NCBI RefSeq assembly: GCF_000430765.1
Contig: NZ_AUMQ01000029.1
Coordinates: forward strand, 122,551 to 186,550
Source of the DNA: Peribacillus kribbensis DSM 17871
GTDB taxonomy: Bacteria > Bacillota > Bacilli > Bacillales > DSM-1321
Length of the DNA stretch: 64,000 bases
Direction: 5' to 3'
Shown here in pieces: positions 1-9,700 of this stretch. Each line of letters begins with the position of its first letter. The first letter of the stretch is position 1. The notes under the pieces are model-generated. The model was not told where the DNA came from and searched no databases. It saw nothing but the letters and a program-made list of their open reading frames with translations. The position numbers were made by a program, and so were the translations under genes.

Positions 1-503
1 AATTTAAAGGAAATGTGCTTCCCTTCAAATGAATCCCTCGAATCTAAAAGCTCCAAGGAATAGATGGAAACTTCACGGGAAGGCCTTTCGACAGTCTGGC
101 CAGCTCTGGCGTATTCATACAATTTCTTTCCGTTGACCTTTACAGCCGAATACATAGGCGGAGTCTGTGTTATGACCCCTGTCAGACTTCCCAGGACCTC
201 CACGATCTCCTGCCGGCCAATGACACGGTCTACCTCTTTTTCCTCGACGGTTTCGCCGGAGGAATCTTCCGTGGCCGTCGCATACCCCAGGGTAACTTCC
301 CCTTCATAGGCTTTTCCGGCATCGGTTATGTATTCTGCAATTTTTGTGGCCCGTCCCACGCAGACTGGAAGCACCCCGGTCACATCAGGGTCAAGCGTTC
401 CTGTATGGCCGACCTTCTTTGTGCCTAATATTTTACGAAGTTTAAAAACACAGTCATGGGACGTCAGCCCTTTAGGTTTCAAAAGCGGTAATATTCCCTC
501 CAA
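1..503 (-). CDS. truB: tRNA pseudouridine(55) synthase TruB (3' end outside window)
   Basis: Isomerises U55 to pseudouridine in the T-loop of most tRNAs. About 167 N-terminal codons are present; the C-terminus lies beyond the left edge. The start is a TTG at 503 behind an AGGAGGT-like site (511-516), giving [12 protein letters not shown]. The TruB motif [15 protein letters not shown] follows, with the catalytic aspartate at residue 38 of GTLDP, and then the [19 protein letters not shown] block. It is the last visible gene of the rimP-nusA-infB-rbfA operon but is separated from rbfA by a long hairpin (538-639), so part of its transcription may depend on readthrough. Identity is certain from the motifs; the TTG start is well supported by spacing and homology. 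Confidence 0.95.
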   Translation of the reverse strand, partial: MEGILPLLKPKGLTSHDCVFKLRKILGTKKVGHTGTLDPDVTGVLPVCVGRATKIAEYITDAGKAYEGEVTLGYATATEDSSGETVEEKEVDRVIGRQEIVEVLGSLTGVITQTPPMYSAVKVNGKKLYEYARAGQTVERPSREVSIYSLELLDSRDSFEGKHISFK

Positions 504-537
504 GCCAATAACCTCCAGTTTTTAAAAATAAAATAAG

Positions 538-639
538 AAAAAAAGAGGCTCGCTTATGCCGGGTGTCCTGCAGATCGTCCCTGACCAGACAAAATGTCTG
601 ATCAGGGACCGCAGAATCCCCCATACACAAGCCAGCCTC
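538..639 (-). terminator. Giant-hairpin terminator-like structure between rbfA and truB
   Basis: On the minus strand GAGGCTgGCTTGTG (639-626 region) can pair with CATAAGCgAGCCTC, followed directly by seven T (544-538). Inside lies a near-perfect 15-bp inner hairpin (577-591 with 595-609, AAA loop, one mismatch). The shape is a rho-independent terminator carrying a long insert. It lies inside what is usually an operon, so it may only partly terminate. Confidence 0.6.
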
Positions 640-673
640 AAGTGGTTAATCGTTCATGCTCTTTATCTTCAGA

Positions 674-1036
674 TCATTCTCCGCTTTGTTTATGATCTTC
701 TTTATTAATCTGTGTCAGAAGATTTTCAATGCGGTTTCCATAATCTACAGATTCATCAAATTCGAAGAAGATTTCAGGCGTTTTTCGAAGCCTGATTCTC
801 TGACCAATTTCAGAGCGGATGAAGCCCTTCGCCTTCGCAAGCCCTTTGAGAGTATTCTGCCTCTGCTCTTCATCGCCAAGAACAGAAATATATACCTTGG
901 CCTGCTGCAGGTCTCCTGTTACTTCTACATCTGTTACTGTTACAAAGCCGATGCGAGGATCCTTGATCTTACGGCCGATGACCTCGCTCAGTTCCTTCTT
1001 CATTTGTTCGCCAACTCGGTTTGCACGAAGGCTCAT
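674..1036 (-). CDS. rbfA: 30S ribosome-binding factor RbfA
   Basis: Small KH-fold protein that binds the 30S subunit and helps late 16S rRNA maturation and cold adaptation. It has 120 residues, a usual length. Visible family features are the N-terminal [17 protein letters not shown] helix, the [18 protein letters not shown] strand block and the conserved [19 protein letters not shown] segment near the C-terminus. It follows ylxP after 17 bp in the rimP-nusA-infB operon and is followed by the long hairpin at 538-639 before truB. Identification is by motif and context together. Confidence 0.95.
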   Translation of the reverse strand: MSLRANRVGEQMKKELSEVIGRKIKDPRIGFVTVTDVEVTGDLQQAKVYISVLGDEEQRQNTLKGLAKAKGFIRSEIGQRIRLRKTPEIFFEFDESVDYGNRIENLLTQINKEDHKQSGE

Positions 1037-1053
1037 ATAATCACCCCGTTAAA

Positions 1054-1332
1054 TTAAAGCCATTCTATCTCAGTTAGTGTTCGTTCTATCTCTGGAAAAG
1101 AGTCTAAATAGAGCAGGGCTTTTTGCAGCTCTTTTTCACTCATGATACGCGAGGAGGACACCACGGCGATCGCCAGCTTCGTCCGCTGCCAGACATCCTG
1201 GTGGTCCACCTCAGCGATTGAAATATTAAATCTCTGCCTGAGCCTTGTCATGATGCGCTGAAGTACTGCTCGTTTCTCTTTTAGGGAATGGGCATCGTAA
1301 ATCACACACTCAAACTCGGCAAAGCCAATCAT
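1054..1332 (-). CDS. ylxP: YlxP-like DUF503 protein
   Basis: A 92-residue DUF503 family protein of unknown biochemical function. It keeps the family signature: a short beta strand, then [20 protein letters not shown] and the [24 protein letters not shown] block. Its start codon overlaps the infB stop by 4 bp (ATGA), so translational coupling with IF-2 is likely. In Bacillus it always sits between infB and rbfA, which points to ribosome-related work, but this is inference. No signal peptide or membrane segment is visible. Confidence 0.9.
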   Translation of the reverse strand: MIGFAEFECVIYDAHSLKEKRAVLQRIMTRLRQRFNISIAEVDHQDVWQRTKLAIAVVSSSRIMSEKELQKALLYLDSFPEIERTLTEIEWL

Positions 1333-3557
1333 TTGCGCTCAATTTCCTCCATGACATAGGCTTCAATAACGTCGCCTTCTTTGAGGTCATTGTAGTTTTT
1401 AATCGTAATACCGCACTCATAACCTTGAGAAACTTCCTTCGCATCATCCTTGAAGCGTTTAAGAGCATCGATTTCCCCTTCAAAGATGACTACGCCCTGG
1501 CGAATCAAGCGGATTCCGCTGTCACGTGTGATTTTCCCGTCCGTAACATAAGATCCGGCAATCGTTCCGACTTTAGAAACCTTGAAGGTAGTACGGACTT
1601 CAGCCTGGCCGATGATTTTCTCTTCAAATTCAGGATCGAGCATCCCTTTCATCGCGGCTTCAATTTCCTCGATGACTTTGTAGATGATGCGGTGCAGGCG
1701 GATATCTACATTTTCAGATTCGGCCGCACGTTTAGCATTTACATCCGGGCGCACATTAAACCCAATAACAATCGCATTGGATGCAGTTGCCAGCATGATG
1801 TCATACTCGTTGATGGCGCCAACGCCGGAGTGGATGATCTTAACCTTTACGCCTTCCACTTCAATCTTCTGAAGGGAAGCTGACATAGCCTCAACAGAGC
1901 CCTGTACATCTGCTTTAACAATCAGGTTGATATCCTTAACTTCCCCTTGTTTCATTTGTTCAAATAAATTATCAAGGGTCACGCGGGCTTTTTCTGAACG
2001 ATTGGATTGAACCTGGCGCTGGGCACGGGCTTCCCCAACCTGACGGGCTGTTTTCTCATCTTCAAATACCACGAACAGATCGCCTGCCTGAGGCACTTCG
2101 TTCAGACCTGTTACTTCTACAGGAGTAGAAGGACCGGCATCCTTTACACGGCGTCCCAGATCATTGACCATAGCTCTGACACGTCCGAAGGCATTGCCGA
2201 CTACAATGGGATCCCCAACCTTTAACGTACCATTCTGAACAAGGAGGGTAGCCACCGCACCCCGGCCTTTATCAAGCTGTGCTTCAATAACGGTGCCTGA
2301 AGCTTTACGGTCCGGATTCGCCTTGTACTCTTCCACCTCACTGACGAGGAGGATCATCTCAAGGAGATTCTCAATGCCATCCCCATTTTTAGCAGAAATC
2401 GGAACAAAAATGGTGTCGCCGCCCCAAGCTTCCGGTACAAGGTTATGCTCCGTCAATTCCTGCATAACACGATCCGGATTAGCTCCCGGCTTATCCATTT
2501 TATTCACAGCCACAATAATTGGAACCTCAGCTGCTTTCGCGTGATTGATGGCTTCTACCGTCTGCGGCATTACGCCGTCATCCGCTGCGACTACAAGGAT
2601 GGTAATATCCGTAACCTTCGCTCCGCGTGCACGCATGGTTGTGAATGCCGCGTGTCCCGGTGTATCAAGGAAAGTAATTCTTTTATCATTGACCTCTACC
2701 TGATAGGCACCGATATGCTGGGTGATGCCGCCGGCTTCACCTTCCGTCACCTTTGTGTTCCTGATAGAGTCAAGCAGAGTGGTTTTACCATGGTCAACGT
2801 GGCCCATAATCGTAACAACAGCAGGACGCCCGATAAGGTTTTCCGGAGCATCTTCTTCAGCAGCAAGAGTTTCAAGATCTGTTAGATCTACTTTAATCTC
2901 TTCTTCTACCTCTACCCCATATTCAGTAGCAATTAACTCAATCGCATCTTTATCCAGTGATTGGTTAATGGTCGCCATTACTCCAAGCAGGAATAACTTT
3001 TTAATGATTTCAGAAGGTTCTCTATGAAGCTTTTTCCCAAGCTCCTGTACAGTTAAGGATTCAGTAAAGGTGATTTTCTTAGGAAGCTCCCTTTCTTTGC
3101 GCGGAGGAGCCTGGTACGTTGATGTTTGAGGCCGTTTATTATTTCTGTTTCGATTATTGTTTCGGTTGTTATTATTATTTCTGCCTTTATTAAAGGATCT
3201 GGAATCTTTGGATGGGCTGTTGCCTGCAGCAGCTGGTTTATTAGGATTTTTCTTTGTCAGCTTCTGCTTGTTCACGCTGTTATCATTATCATGTTCCTCA
3301 AATGTATTCGGCTTAACAGCAGCTGACTGCTGGCCTTGGGGATGCTGCTGGCCACCTGTTTTATTCGCAGGCTTTTGTCCTCCCCCATTTTTCTGGTCCT
3401 TTGGCTTGTATGCACTATCTAGTTTATTTACTGTAGAATCGTCGATTGCTGTCATATGATTGGTTACCTCTATATTCATTTCTTTTAGTTTCGTAATGAC
3501 GTCCTTGCTGGAAACATTATGTTTTTTTGCATATTCGTAAACACGTATCTTCGTCAT
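1329..3557 (-). CDS. infB: Translation initiation factor IF-2
   Basis: GTPase that brings initiator fMet-tRNA to the 30S subunit and promotes subunit joining. The 742 residues show an N-terminal IF2-N domain ([20 protein letters not shown]), a linker of about residues 50-150 that is very rich in N, K, R and Q with runs of asparagine at 127-140, a second IF2-N motif near 165, and the G domain from about 245. G1 is GHVDHGKTT at 252-260, followed by DTPGH and NKMD motifs, then domains II-IV. The short N-terminus is typical of Bacillus. It sits 21 bp after ylxQ and overlaps ylxP by 4 bp. Confidence 0.98.
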   Translation of the reverse strand: MTKIRVYEYAKKHNVSSKDVITKLKEMNIEVTNHMTAIDDSTVNKLDSAYKPKDQKNGGGQKPANKTGGQQHPQGQQSAAVKPNTFEEHDNDNSVNKQKLTKKNPNKPAAAGNSPSKDSRSFNKGRNNNNNRNNNRNRNNKRPQTSTYQAPPRKERELPKKITFTESLTVQELGKKLHREPSEIIKKLFLLGVMATINQSLDKDAIELIATEYGVEVEEEIKVDLTDLETLAAEEDAPENLIGRPAVVTIMGHVDHGKTTLLDSIRNTKVTEGEAGGITQHIGAYQVEVNDKRITFLDTPGHAAFTTMRARGAKVTDITILVVAADDGVMPQTVEAINHAKAAEVPIIVAVNKMDKPGANPDRVMQELTEHNLVPEAWGGDTIFVPISAKNGDGIENLLEMILLVSEVEEYKANPDRKASGTVIEAQLDKGRGAVATLLVQNGTLKVGDPIVVGNAFGRVRAMVNDLGRRVKDAGPSTPVEVTGLNEVPQAGDLFVVFEDEKTARQVGEARAQRQVQSNRSEKARVTLDNLFEQMKQGEVKDINLIVKADVQGSVEAMSASLQKIEVEGVKVKIIHSGVGAINEYDIMLATASNAIVIGFNVRPDVNAKRAAESENVDIRLHRIIYKVIEEIEAAMKGMLDPEFEEKIIGQAEVRTTFKVSKVGTIAGSYVTDGKITRDSGIRLIRQGVVIFEGEIDALKRFKDDAKEVSQGYECGITIKNYNDLKEGDVIEAYVMEEIERK

Positions 3558-3578
3558 ACGTCCACCCCCATAAAAAAT

Positions 3579-3881
3579 TTAATCGAGCAACGTCTGAAGT
3601 TTGTCTGCAAAACCCTCGTCAAGGACTGCAATTGTTACACGGGCGTCTTTACCGATTGCTTGACCGAGCATGAATCTATTTTCCGCTCTGAAAAGCGGAA
3701 CATTATAAAACTTGCATTTATCGATAATTTTCTTTTCTGTATTCTTTGAAGCATCCTGGGAAAGGAACACAAGCTTCGCTTTTCCGTTCCTGATTTCTTT
3801 AACAACCAGCTCTTCACCGGATATCAGTTTTCTTGCACGGGCAGCGAGCCCTAGCAGTGAAATCCACCGTTCATTATCCAT
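3579..3881 (-). CDS. ylxQ: L7Ae-family K-turn-binding protein YlxQ
   Basis: A 100-residue L7Ae/L30e/Gadd45-type protein. The family binds kink-turn RNA, and Bacillus YlxQ is known to bind K-turns although its cellular target is not settled. Visible features are the N-terminal [16 protein letters not shown] block and a central [17 protein letters not shown] segment. It starts 4 bp after rnpM and ends 21 bp before infB, inside the nusA-infB operon. No unusual residues were noted. Confidence 0.93.
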   Translation of the reverse strand: MDNERWISLLGLAARARKLISGEELVVKEIRNGKAKLVFLSQDASKNTEKKIIDKCKFYNVPLFRAENRFMLGQAIGKDARVTIAVLDEGFADKLQTLLD

Positions 3882-3885
3882 GGAA

Positions 3886-4161
3886 TCAGCGGTTCTCCTT
3901 TTCAGCGAGTTCTAGAAGCTCATCATAGAGGGAAGGATCAATGGCCGCGCCCAGCTGGTTCGCCAGTATGTTCTTCTTTTTCGCCAGCAGAATCGCCTCT
4001 TTCTCAAGAGTAAGATAGGCTCCCCGTCCTGCCTTTTTTCCGGTAGGATCAACTGAAACCTCGCCCTCCTTAGAGCGGACGATGCGAATAAGCTCCTTCT
4101 TAGGCTTCATTTCGCCTGTGGCCACACACTTCCTCATAGGGATTTTCTTGCGACTAATCAC
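3886..4161 (-). CDS. rnpM: RNase P modulator RnpM (YlxR, DUF448)
   Basis: A 91-residue YlxR/DUF448 protein. The B. subtilis homologue has been reported to bind the RNase P RNA and inhibit it, hence RnpM. The family signature [17 protein letters not shown] is near the N-terminus and GRGAYLT, which is strongly conserved in DUF448, follows at about 45-51. It lies between nusA (15 bp) and ylxQ (4 bp), so it is almost certainly cotranscribed and may be coupled to ylxQ. The name rests on homology only. Confidence 0.93.
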   Translation of the reverse strand: MISRKKIPMRKCVATGEMKPKKELIRIVRSKEGEVSVDPTGKKAGRGAYLTLEKEAILLAKKKNILANQLGAAIDPSLYDELLELAEKENR

Positions 4162-4176
4162 TAAAAGCCCACCTCT

Positions 4177-5280
4177 CTATTCTTCTGACAAACTGTCTTC
4201 AATGTCAAAGGATAAAAGCTTTTCCTCTACAGGATAAATTCCTGCTTCCCGGGCTTCCGACTCACTCTTTATATCAATTTTCCAGCCTGTCAGCTTAGCC
4301 GCCAGTCGTGCATTCTGTCCGCGTTTTCCGATCGCCAGGGAAAGCTGGAAGTCAGGAACAATGACGGTTGTCGCTTTTTCTGCTTCGGAAACCATGACCT
4401 CAAGGACCTTTGAAGGGCTTAGGGCATTGGCAACAAAAACAACCGGATCTTCAGACCACTTGACAATGTCAATTTTTTCGCCTTTAAGTTCATTAACGAT
4501 CGCCTGCACCCTTTGTCCCTTTGGACCCACACATGAACCTACAGGATCCACCTCAGGATTATCGGAGTGGACAGAAATCTTGGAGCGGTCCCCCGCTTCG
4601 CGGGCAACAGACTTGATTTCCACGGTGCCATCATAGATTTCCGGCACTTCGATTTCAAAAAGCCTCTTCAGCAGGCCAGGGTGCGTGCGGGATACAAAGA
4701 TTTGCGGCCCTTTTGATGTTTTTTCCACTTTGGTTAAGAAAACCTTAATCCTGTCATGCGGCTTATAATGCTCGTTTGGCATCTGCTCGCTTTGAGGAAG
4801 CAAAGCCTCTATCTTTCCAAGACTGACATAGATGAAGCGGGAATCCTGGCGCTGTACGATTCCAGTCATGATGTCTTCTTCACGGTCAATGAACTCGGAA
4901 TAAATAATGCCCCGTTCAGCTTCACGGACACGCTGTGTCACTACCTGCTTCGCAGTCTGGGCAGCAATTCTTCCAAAGTCCTTGGGAGTTACTTCCATCT
5001 CAACAATGTCTTCTACCTGGTAGTTAGGGTCGATTGCTTGAGCTTCTTCAATGGAAACTTCAAGGCGCGGATCGAATACCTGGTCCACCACATCCTTGCG
5101 TGCAAAAACACGCATGGATCCTCTTTCAAGATTTATATCGATTCTGACATTTTGTGCCTGGTTGAAATTGCGTTTATAGGCGGACACAAGCGCCGCTTCG
5201 ATCGCTTCTAATATTACATCTCTAGAAATGCCCTTTTCCTTTTCCAAAAGGACTAAAGCATCAAGCAACTCACTGCTCAT
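4177..5280 (-). CDS. nusA: Transcription termination/antitermination protein NusA
   Basis: RNA polymerase-associated factor that lengthens pauses and strengthens weak intrinsic terminators. The 367 residues give an N-terminal polymerase-binding domain (about 1-125), an S1 domain (about 135-200, GIVQRQDSRFIYVSLGKIEA) and two KH domains (GPKGQRVQAI near 245 and IGKRGQNARLA near 320). There is no C-terminal acidic repeat, as usual in Firmicutes. It follows rimP by 33 bp. The operon leader carries a weak terminator of the type NusA acts on (5917-5945), so autoregulation is likely. Confidence 0.98.
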   Translation of the reverse strand: MSSELLDALVLLEKEKGISRDVILEAIEAALVSAYKRNFNQAQNVRIDINLERGSMRVFARKDVVDQVFDPRLEVSIEEAQAIDPNYQVEDIVEMEVTPKDFGRIAAQTAKQVVTQRVREAERGIIYSEFIDREEDIMTGIVQRQDSRFIYVSLGKIEALLPQSEQMPNEHYKPHDRIKVFLTKVEKTSKGPQIFVSRTHPGLLKRLFEIEVPEIYDGTVEIKSVAREAGDRSKISVHSDNPEVDPVGSCVGPKGQRVQAIVNELKGEKIDIVKWSEDPVVFVANALSPSKVLEVMVSEAEKATTVIVPDFQLSLAIGKRGQNARLAAKLTGWKIDIKSESEAREAGIYPVEEKLLSFDIEDSLSEE

Positions 5281-5313
5281 TTTTATCCCCCTCGAATACC
5301 CTTAATGAATTCC

Positions 5314-5784
5314 TTAAAAAGTAACCGCCAGTCTTGCCTTTGCCACTTTTTCGTATGGAATTTCCACGGTTTTGTTTCTGGTTTTAATTTTCATTGTAAT
5401 GGTCACGGTCTCTCCATCAAACGCATCAAGAATGCCCTCAAACTCCTTCAAGCCGTCAAGCGGCTCATAAGTCTTGATGAATACATTCTTGCCGATGGAC
5501 TTTGTAAAATCCGCCGCCTTTTTTAATGGCCGTTCAGCACCTGGAGAAGAAACTTCTAAAAAATAGTTATATGGAATCGGATCCGTCTCATCAAGCTTCT
5601 CGCTCAACCGCTCACTGACCGCGCCGCATTCATCAATATCAATGCCGCCTTCCTTATCAATGAACACTCGAAGGAACCAGTTCTTACCCTCTTTTAAATA
5701 CTCTATATCCACTAATTCCAAATTCAAATCTTCCAGGATGGGCAGAACCTGCGCTTCCACTATTTCCGTCACTTTATTGCTCAA
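5314..5784 (-). CDS. rimP: Ribosome maturation factor RimP
   Basis: Needed for 30S subunit maturation. I place the start at TTG 5784, eight bases after a strong AAGGAGGGA site (5792-5800). This gives 156 residues beginning [19 protein letters not shown], the Bacillus length; a longer ATG reading would add ten residues with no good ribosome binding site. Conserved features are the [12 protein letters not shown] strand, [13 protein letters not shown] and [14 protein letters not shown]. It is the first gene of the operon and is preceded by a roughly 240-nt leader with two hairpins. Confidence 0.96.
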   Translation of the reverse strand: MSNKVTEIVEAQVLPILEDLNLELVDIEYLKEGKNWFLRVFIDKEGGIDIDECGAVSERLSEKLDETDPIPYNYFLEVSSPGAERPLKKAADFTKSIGKNVFIKTYEPLDGLKEFEGILDAFDGETVTITMKIKTRNKTVEIPYEKVAKARLAVTF

Positions 5785-5916
5785 ACTTAATCCCTCCTTA
5801 TGAAAAAGAAGCATATGATTTGGCTCTTTTTCGCTGTTTACTGCCGCTCTTCCTGCCGAAGCCCTACATTTCTATAAAACCCTTGCATGACGCAGACATA
5901 CGAAAAGGCCTTTTTT

Positions 5917-5945
5917 AAAAAATAAGCCAGTATATACAGGCTTAT
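5917..5945 (-). terminator. Weak intrinsic terminator in the rimP-nusA leader (probable NusA attenuator)
   Basis: The minus strand shows a 7-bp stem ATAAGCC/GGCTTAT (5945-5939 with 5928-5922), a 10-nt loop and a run of six T. It lies downstream of the promoter at 6033-6061 and about 130 bp before rimP. B. subtilis nusA is known to be autoregulated by NusA-stimulated termination in its leader without an antiterminator; position and weakness fit that mechanism. Confidence 0.7.
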
Positions 5946-5982
5946 CATCAACAAAGTCAGATAAAGTTATGTAAACAACGAA

Positions 5983-6002
5983 AGAGTGGGTTTCCCCACT
6001 CT
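5983..6002 (-). promoter_or_regulatory. GNRA-loop hairpin in the rimP-nusA leader
   Basis: A perfect 8-bp stem AGAGTGGG/CCCACTCT closed by a GAAA tetraloop on the minus strand, starting about 25 nt after the predicted transcription start. The bases after it (TTCGTTGTTT) form an interrupted T tract, so it is either a second weak terminator or a stabilising or protein-binding leader element. Confidence 0.5.
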
Positions 6003-6032
6003 CCTTCGCTCTGTCTTAGTATTTCCAATAAA

Positions 6033-6061
6033 AATATACCATAACCAAAATATTATTGCAA
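6033..6061 (-). promoter_or_regulatory. Predicted SigA promoter of the rimP-nusA-infB operon
   Basis: On the minus strand TTGCAA (6061-6056), a 17-bp spacer and TATATT (6038-6033). No other good promoter is seen between the polC terminator and rimP. Transcription would start near 6026, giving a leader of about 240 nt. Confidence 0.65.
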
Positions 6062-6065
6062 ACAA

Positions 6066-6313
6066 GAAAAGCTGAAAGCGGTGCCTTCCTAAGCAAACTT
6101 ATTCTTGCTGCATGTTCTGGACAATCCATTATTTATCTTACTAATTGGAAGGCAGAGGGCCGATAAAGAAGACTTGCTGATTGGCGAGCGATAGTGAAGA
6201 CAGAAGCTTAGTCGCACTTATGCTTAAGCATAAGACGAGCAGGCCGTGAGAAGCGGGTTTCTTCTCATGGACTGATTGGCTTATGACTCGAGGGCCTCAG
6301 CTTGAAGCTGGAT
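6066..6313 (+). repeat. Structured intergenic repeat, copy A
   Basis: Begins GAAAAGCTGAAAGCGGTGCC and ends CTGGAT followed by CA. Stems are TGCCTTCC/GGAAGGCA (6082-6089 with 6147-6154), GAGGGCC/GGGCCTC (6155-6161 with 6292-6298), CATAAG/CTTATG (6229-6234 with 6280-6285) and the core hairpin CCGTGAGAAG/CTTCTCATGG (6244-6253 with 6261-6270). Relative to copies B and F it carries about 60 extra bases (6162-6225) between the second stem and the core. Strand follows the ACTCGAG-containing side and is only a convention. Confidence 0.8.
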
Positions 6314-6317
6314 CACA

Positions 6318-6507
6318 GAAAAGCGGAGAACGGTGCTTTTCAAGCATAATTGATTGTAAGCTGAATGACACACCTAGCTTTATTTTAACGAGTATCTTAT
6401 TGAAAAGCAGCCATCCGACAAGCATAAGACAGGGTGGCTGTGGGAAGCGTTCTTCTTCCCATAGACAGCCTGGCTTATTACTCGAGGATGGCAGTTCGCA
6501 GCTGGAT
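6318..6507 (+). repeat. Structured intergenic repeat, copy B
   Basis: Directly follows copy A with CACA at the junction. Stems are GCTTTTCAA/TTGAAAAGC (6335-6343 with 6400-6408), GCCATCC/GGATGGC (6410-6416 with 6486-6492), CATAAG/CTTATT (6423-6428 with 6474-6479, one end pair lost) and GTGGGAAG/CTTCCCAT (6440-6447 with 6455-6462). The stems are conserved against copy A while their sequences differ. It is flanked by identical 33-bp direct repeats (6306-6338 and 6500-6532), so recombination could delete it. Confidence 0.8.
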
Positions 6508-6511
6508 CACA

Positions 6512-6532
6512 GAAAAGCGGAGAACGGTGCTT
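6512..6532 (+). repeat. Fragment of a third structured repeat
   Basis: These 21 bases repeat exactly the first bases of copy B (6318-6338) and then stop, running into the CGCAAT block. Together with the CACA junction this looks like the remains of a third tandem copy. Confidence 0.65.
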
Positions 6533-6546
6533 ATATGAATCAATTA

Positions 6547-6655
6547 CGCAATTATAACCTGTTTTGACGCAATAAAAATCCATTTCAACGCAATAACTCA
6601 AAAAACGGCGCAATTATTGTCCAAACTGCGCAATTCCATTATAAAACACCGCAAT
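6547..6655 (+). repeat. Six CGCAAT motifs spaced 20-21 bp
   Basis: CGCAAT begins at 6547, 6568, 6589, 6609, 6629 and 6650: intervals of 21, 21, 20, 20 and 21 bp. Bases between the motifs are AT-rich and only loosely alike. A degraded seventh motif may lie near 6667. The regular spacing of two helical turns puts all motifs on one face of the DNA. Function unknown. Confidence 0.75.
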
Positions 6656-6679
6656 CAGCCAAACGGCACAAATTGAACT

Positions 6680-6706
6680 AAAAAAAGAACCGGTGAAAAC
6701 CGGTTC
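6680..6706 (-). terminator. polC: Rho-independent terminator after polC
   Basis: Minus strand: 8-bp stem GAACCGGT/ACCGGTTC with a four-base loop, followed by seven T (6686-6680). It begins 5 bp after the polC stop codon. Confidence 0.9.
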
Positions 6707-6710
6707 AAGT

Positions 6711-9700
6711 TTAAAACAGTGAAAGCTGGTTCTGGTCTGGCAGTGCTTCGAGGCAGCCCTGCTTGTCCAGATACTCGAGTATCGTTTTGGAAACCTTGCC
6801 GCGCTGCTGAAGGTCTTCCTTGGATAGGAACTCTCCTTCTTCGCGTGCCTTGACAATATTGAGCGCAACGTTTGTGCCCAGTCCTGGCAGGGAATTGAAC
6901 GGAGGGATCAAGGAGTTCCCTTCGATAATAAATTCACTTGCATGCGATTTATATAAGTCTATCTTTTTAAAGTTAAATCCTCTTTCACACATTTCAAGCG
7001 CAAGCTCTAAAACAGTAAGAAGGTTTTTTTCCTTGGTGGATGCGTCAAGGCCTTTTTGATTGATTTCATCAATTTTTGCCCTGATGGCCTGGGAGCCGCG
7101 GGTCATTGCTTCGATATCAAAGTCCTCTGCCCTAACCGTAAAGTAAGCCGCATAATAAAGGATCGGGAAATGCACTTTGAAATAGGCAATTCTTACAGCC
7201 ATGAGTACATAAGCTGCCGCATGCGCCTTAGGAAACATATACTTGATCTTTTTACAAGAATCAATATACCACTCAGGCACTTCGTTTTTCCTCATTTCAG
7301 CTTCGAATTCTTCTGAGAGGCCTTTACCTTTACGTACAGATTCCATTATCTTAAAGGCAAGGGAAGGATCCAGACCCTGATAGATAAGATAGACCATGAT
7401 ATCATCACGGCAGCCGATAACCTCGCTCAGGTTACAGATGCTGTTGTGGATCAGCTCTTGTGCATTCCCAAGCCAAACATCCGTTCCATGAGAAAGTCCG
7501 GATATCTGGACAAGCTCTGAGAAGGTAGTCGGTTTTGTATCCTCCAGCATCTGGCGGACAAATTTTGTCCCGAATTCCGGAATGCCGAGGGTCCCTGTCT
7601 TACACATGATCTGTTCTTCTGTGACTCCCAAAGATTCAGGTCCGCTGAAAATCTTCATTACTTCCGGATCATCCGTCGGGATCGTCTTCGGATCAATTCC
7701 GCTCAAATCCTGCAGCATACGGATGACAGTCGGATCATCGTGACCAAGTATATCGAGCTTCAGCAGATTATCATGGATGGAATGGAAGTCGAAATGAGTT
7801 GTCCGCCATTCGGAAGTTTTGTCATCTGCCGGGAACTGAATCGGTGAAAAGTCAAAGATGTCCATATAATCAGGAACAACGATAATTCCGCCGGGATGCT
7901 GCCCGGTTGTCCTTTTAACCCCTGTACATCCTGCGACCAGCCGGTCGACTTCGGCATTCCTGATATGGAGATTATTATCGGAAGCGTAGCCCTTTACATA
8001 GCCATAGGCCGTCTTTTCCGCAACGGTGCCGATGGTTCCGGCACGGTATACATACTCCTCGCCGAATAGCTCTTTTGTATAATTATGGGCCCTCGGCTGG
8101 TATTCACCGGAGAAGTTAAGGTCGATATCCGGAACCTTGTCCCCTTTAAATCCAAGGAATGTCTCAAACGGAATGTCATGGCCATCTTTTTTGAAGGCAG
8201 TTCCGCATTCAGGACAGTCTTTATTTGGAAGGTCAAAACCTGAACCGACAGACCCATCATTGAAGAATTCCGAATGCTTGCAGTTCGGACAGACATAATG
8301 CGGCGGCAGCGGGTTCACCTCTGTGATTTCCGTCATCGTTGCGACAAGCGAGGAACCGACAGAACCACGTGAACCTACGAGATAGCCGTCGTTCAATGAC
8401 TTTTTAACCAGCTTATGGGAAATGAGATATATGACCGCAAAACCGTGGCCGATGATGCTTTTCAGCTCTTTTTCCAACCGGGCTTCTACAATCTCCGGCA
8501 GTTCGTCTCCGTAGATGCTTCGTGCCATATCGTAGCTCATCTTCCGCATTTCATCTTCTGCCCCTTCAATTTTCGGGGTATATAGATCGTCTTTGATTAC
8601 TTTAATGTTTTCCATTTTATCCGCGATCAGGTTGGTGTTGGTAATAACCACTTCTTTTGCCTTCTCTTCGCCAAGGAACGCGAAAGCTTGGAGCATTTCA
8701 TCCGTTGTCCGGAAATGGACATCAGGAAGCTTATGCCGATTAAGAGGGTTTGCCCCTCCCTGGGAATTGACCAGGATTTTGCGGTAAATTTTATCCTCTG
8801 GATCTTTATAATGGACATTGCCCGTAGCCACTACCGGTTTTTCAAGTTTTTCTCCAAGCTTGACGATATTCTCGATGATGTTTTCAAGCGACTTCTCATT
8901 GCGCACATATTCCATCTCAATCAGGTGAGCATAAACCTCTTTTGGCTGAATCTCCAGATAGTCGTAAAATTCAGCAATTTCCTCCACTTCCTCAAAGGAT
9001 TTCTGCATCATTCCCTCAAACACTTCACCCTTGTCGCAGCCCGATCCTATAATGAGGCCTTCACGATGCTTCTGAAGGACAGACCGCGGAATACGGGGAA
9101 CTCTGTAGAAGTATTCGAGATGCGAGATCGAAACGAGCTTGAACAGATTCTTCAATCCTGTTTCGTTGACCGCCATGAGCGTACAATGGGAAGGACGGGA
9201 GCGCTGGTACGCATTTCCCTGGCCCATATGGTCGTTGAACTGGTCATGATATTCAATTTCATACTCCAGAGAATCCTTCAGCATTTTGAGCAGTAAGTAG
9301 CCAGTTGCTTCTGTATCATAAATCGCCCTATGATGCTGAGTCAGTTCGATATCGAACTTTTTGGTCAGCGTATTGAGCCTGTGATTTTTCATTTCGGGAT
9401 ACAGGAACCTGCCGAGCTCGAGAGTATCGATGACCGGATTGGCTGCTTTTCCGAAGTTCAATTTCTTATAGCCTACATTTAAGAAGCCCATATCGAAGCT
9501 AGCATTATGCGCAACAAGGATACTGTCCTCGGCCCACTCTCTAAACTTGGTTAAAACCTCTCCAACCTCTGGTGCCGAAACCAGCATATCATCCGTAATC
9601 CCCGTCAGGTCGATGATTGTAGCAGAAAGAGGATGGTGCGGGTTGGCAAAGGATTCAAAACGATCGATAATTTCTCCATCCTTGATTTTAACGGCAGCAA

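Larger units (their letters stand above)
5785..6710. other. 926-bp intergenic region polC-rimP
   Basis: No gene is supported here. From right to left it holds the polC terminator (6680-6706), a block of phased CGCAAT repeats (6547-6655), two full copies and one fragment of the structured repeat (6066-6532), the rimP operon promoter (6033-6061) and the leader with two hairpins. Short open frames inside are products of the repeats: they lack ribosome binding sites and resemble no family. Confidence 0.8.

Noticed and set aside
3100-3240. Tandem repeat array in infB
   Set aside because: The repetitive bases encode the Asn/Arg/Lys-rich linker normal in Bacillus IF-2.
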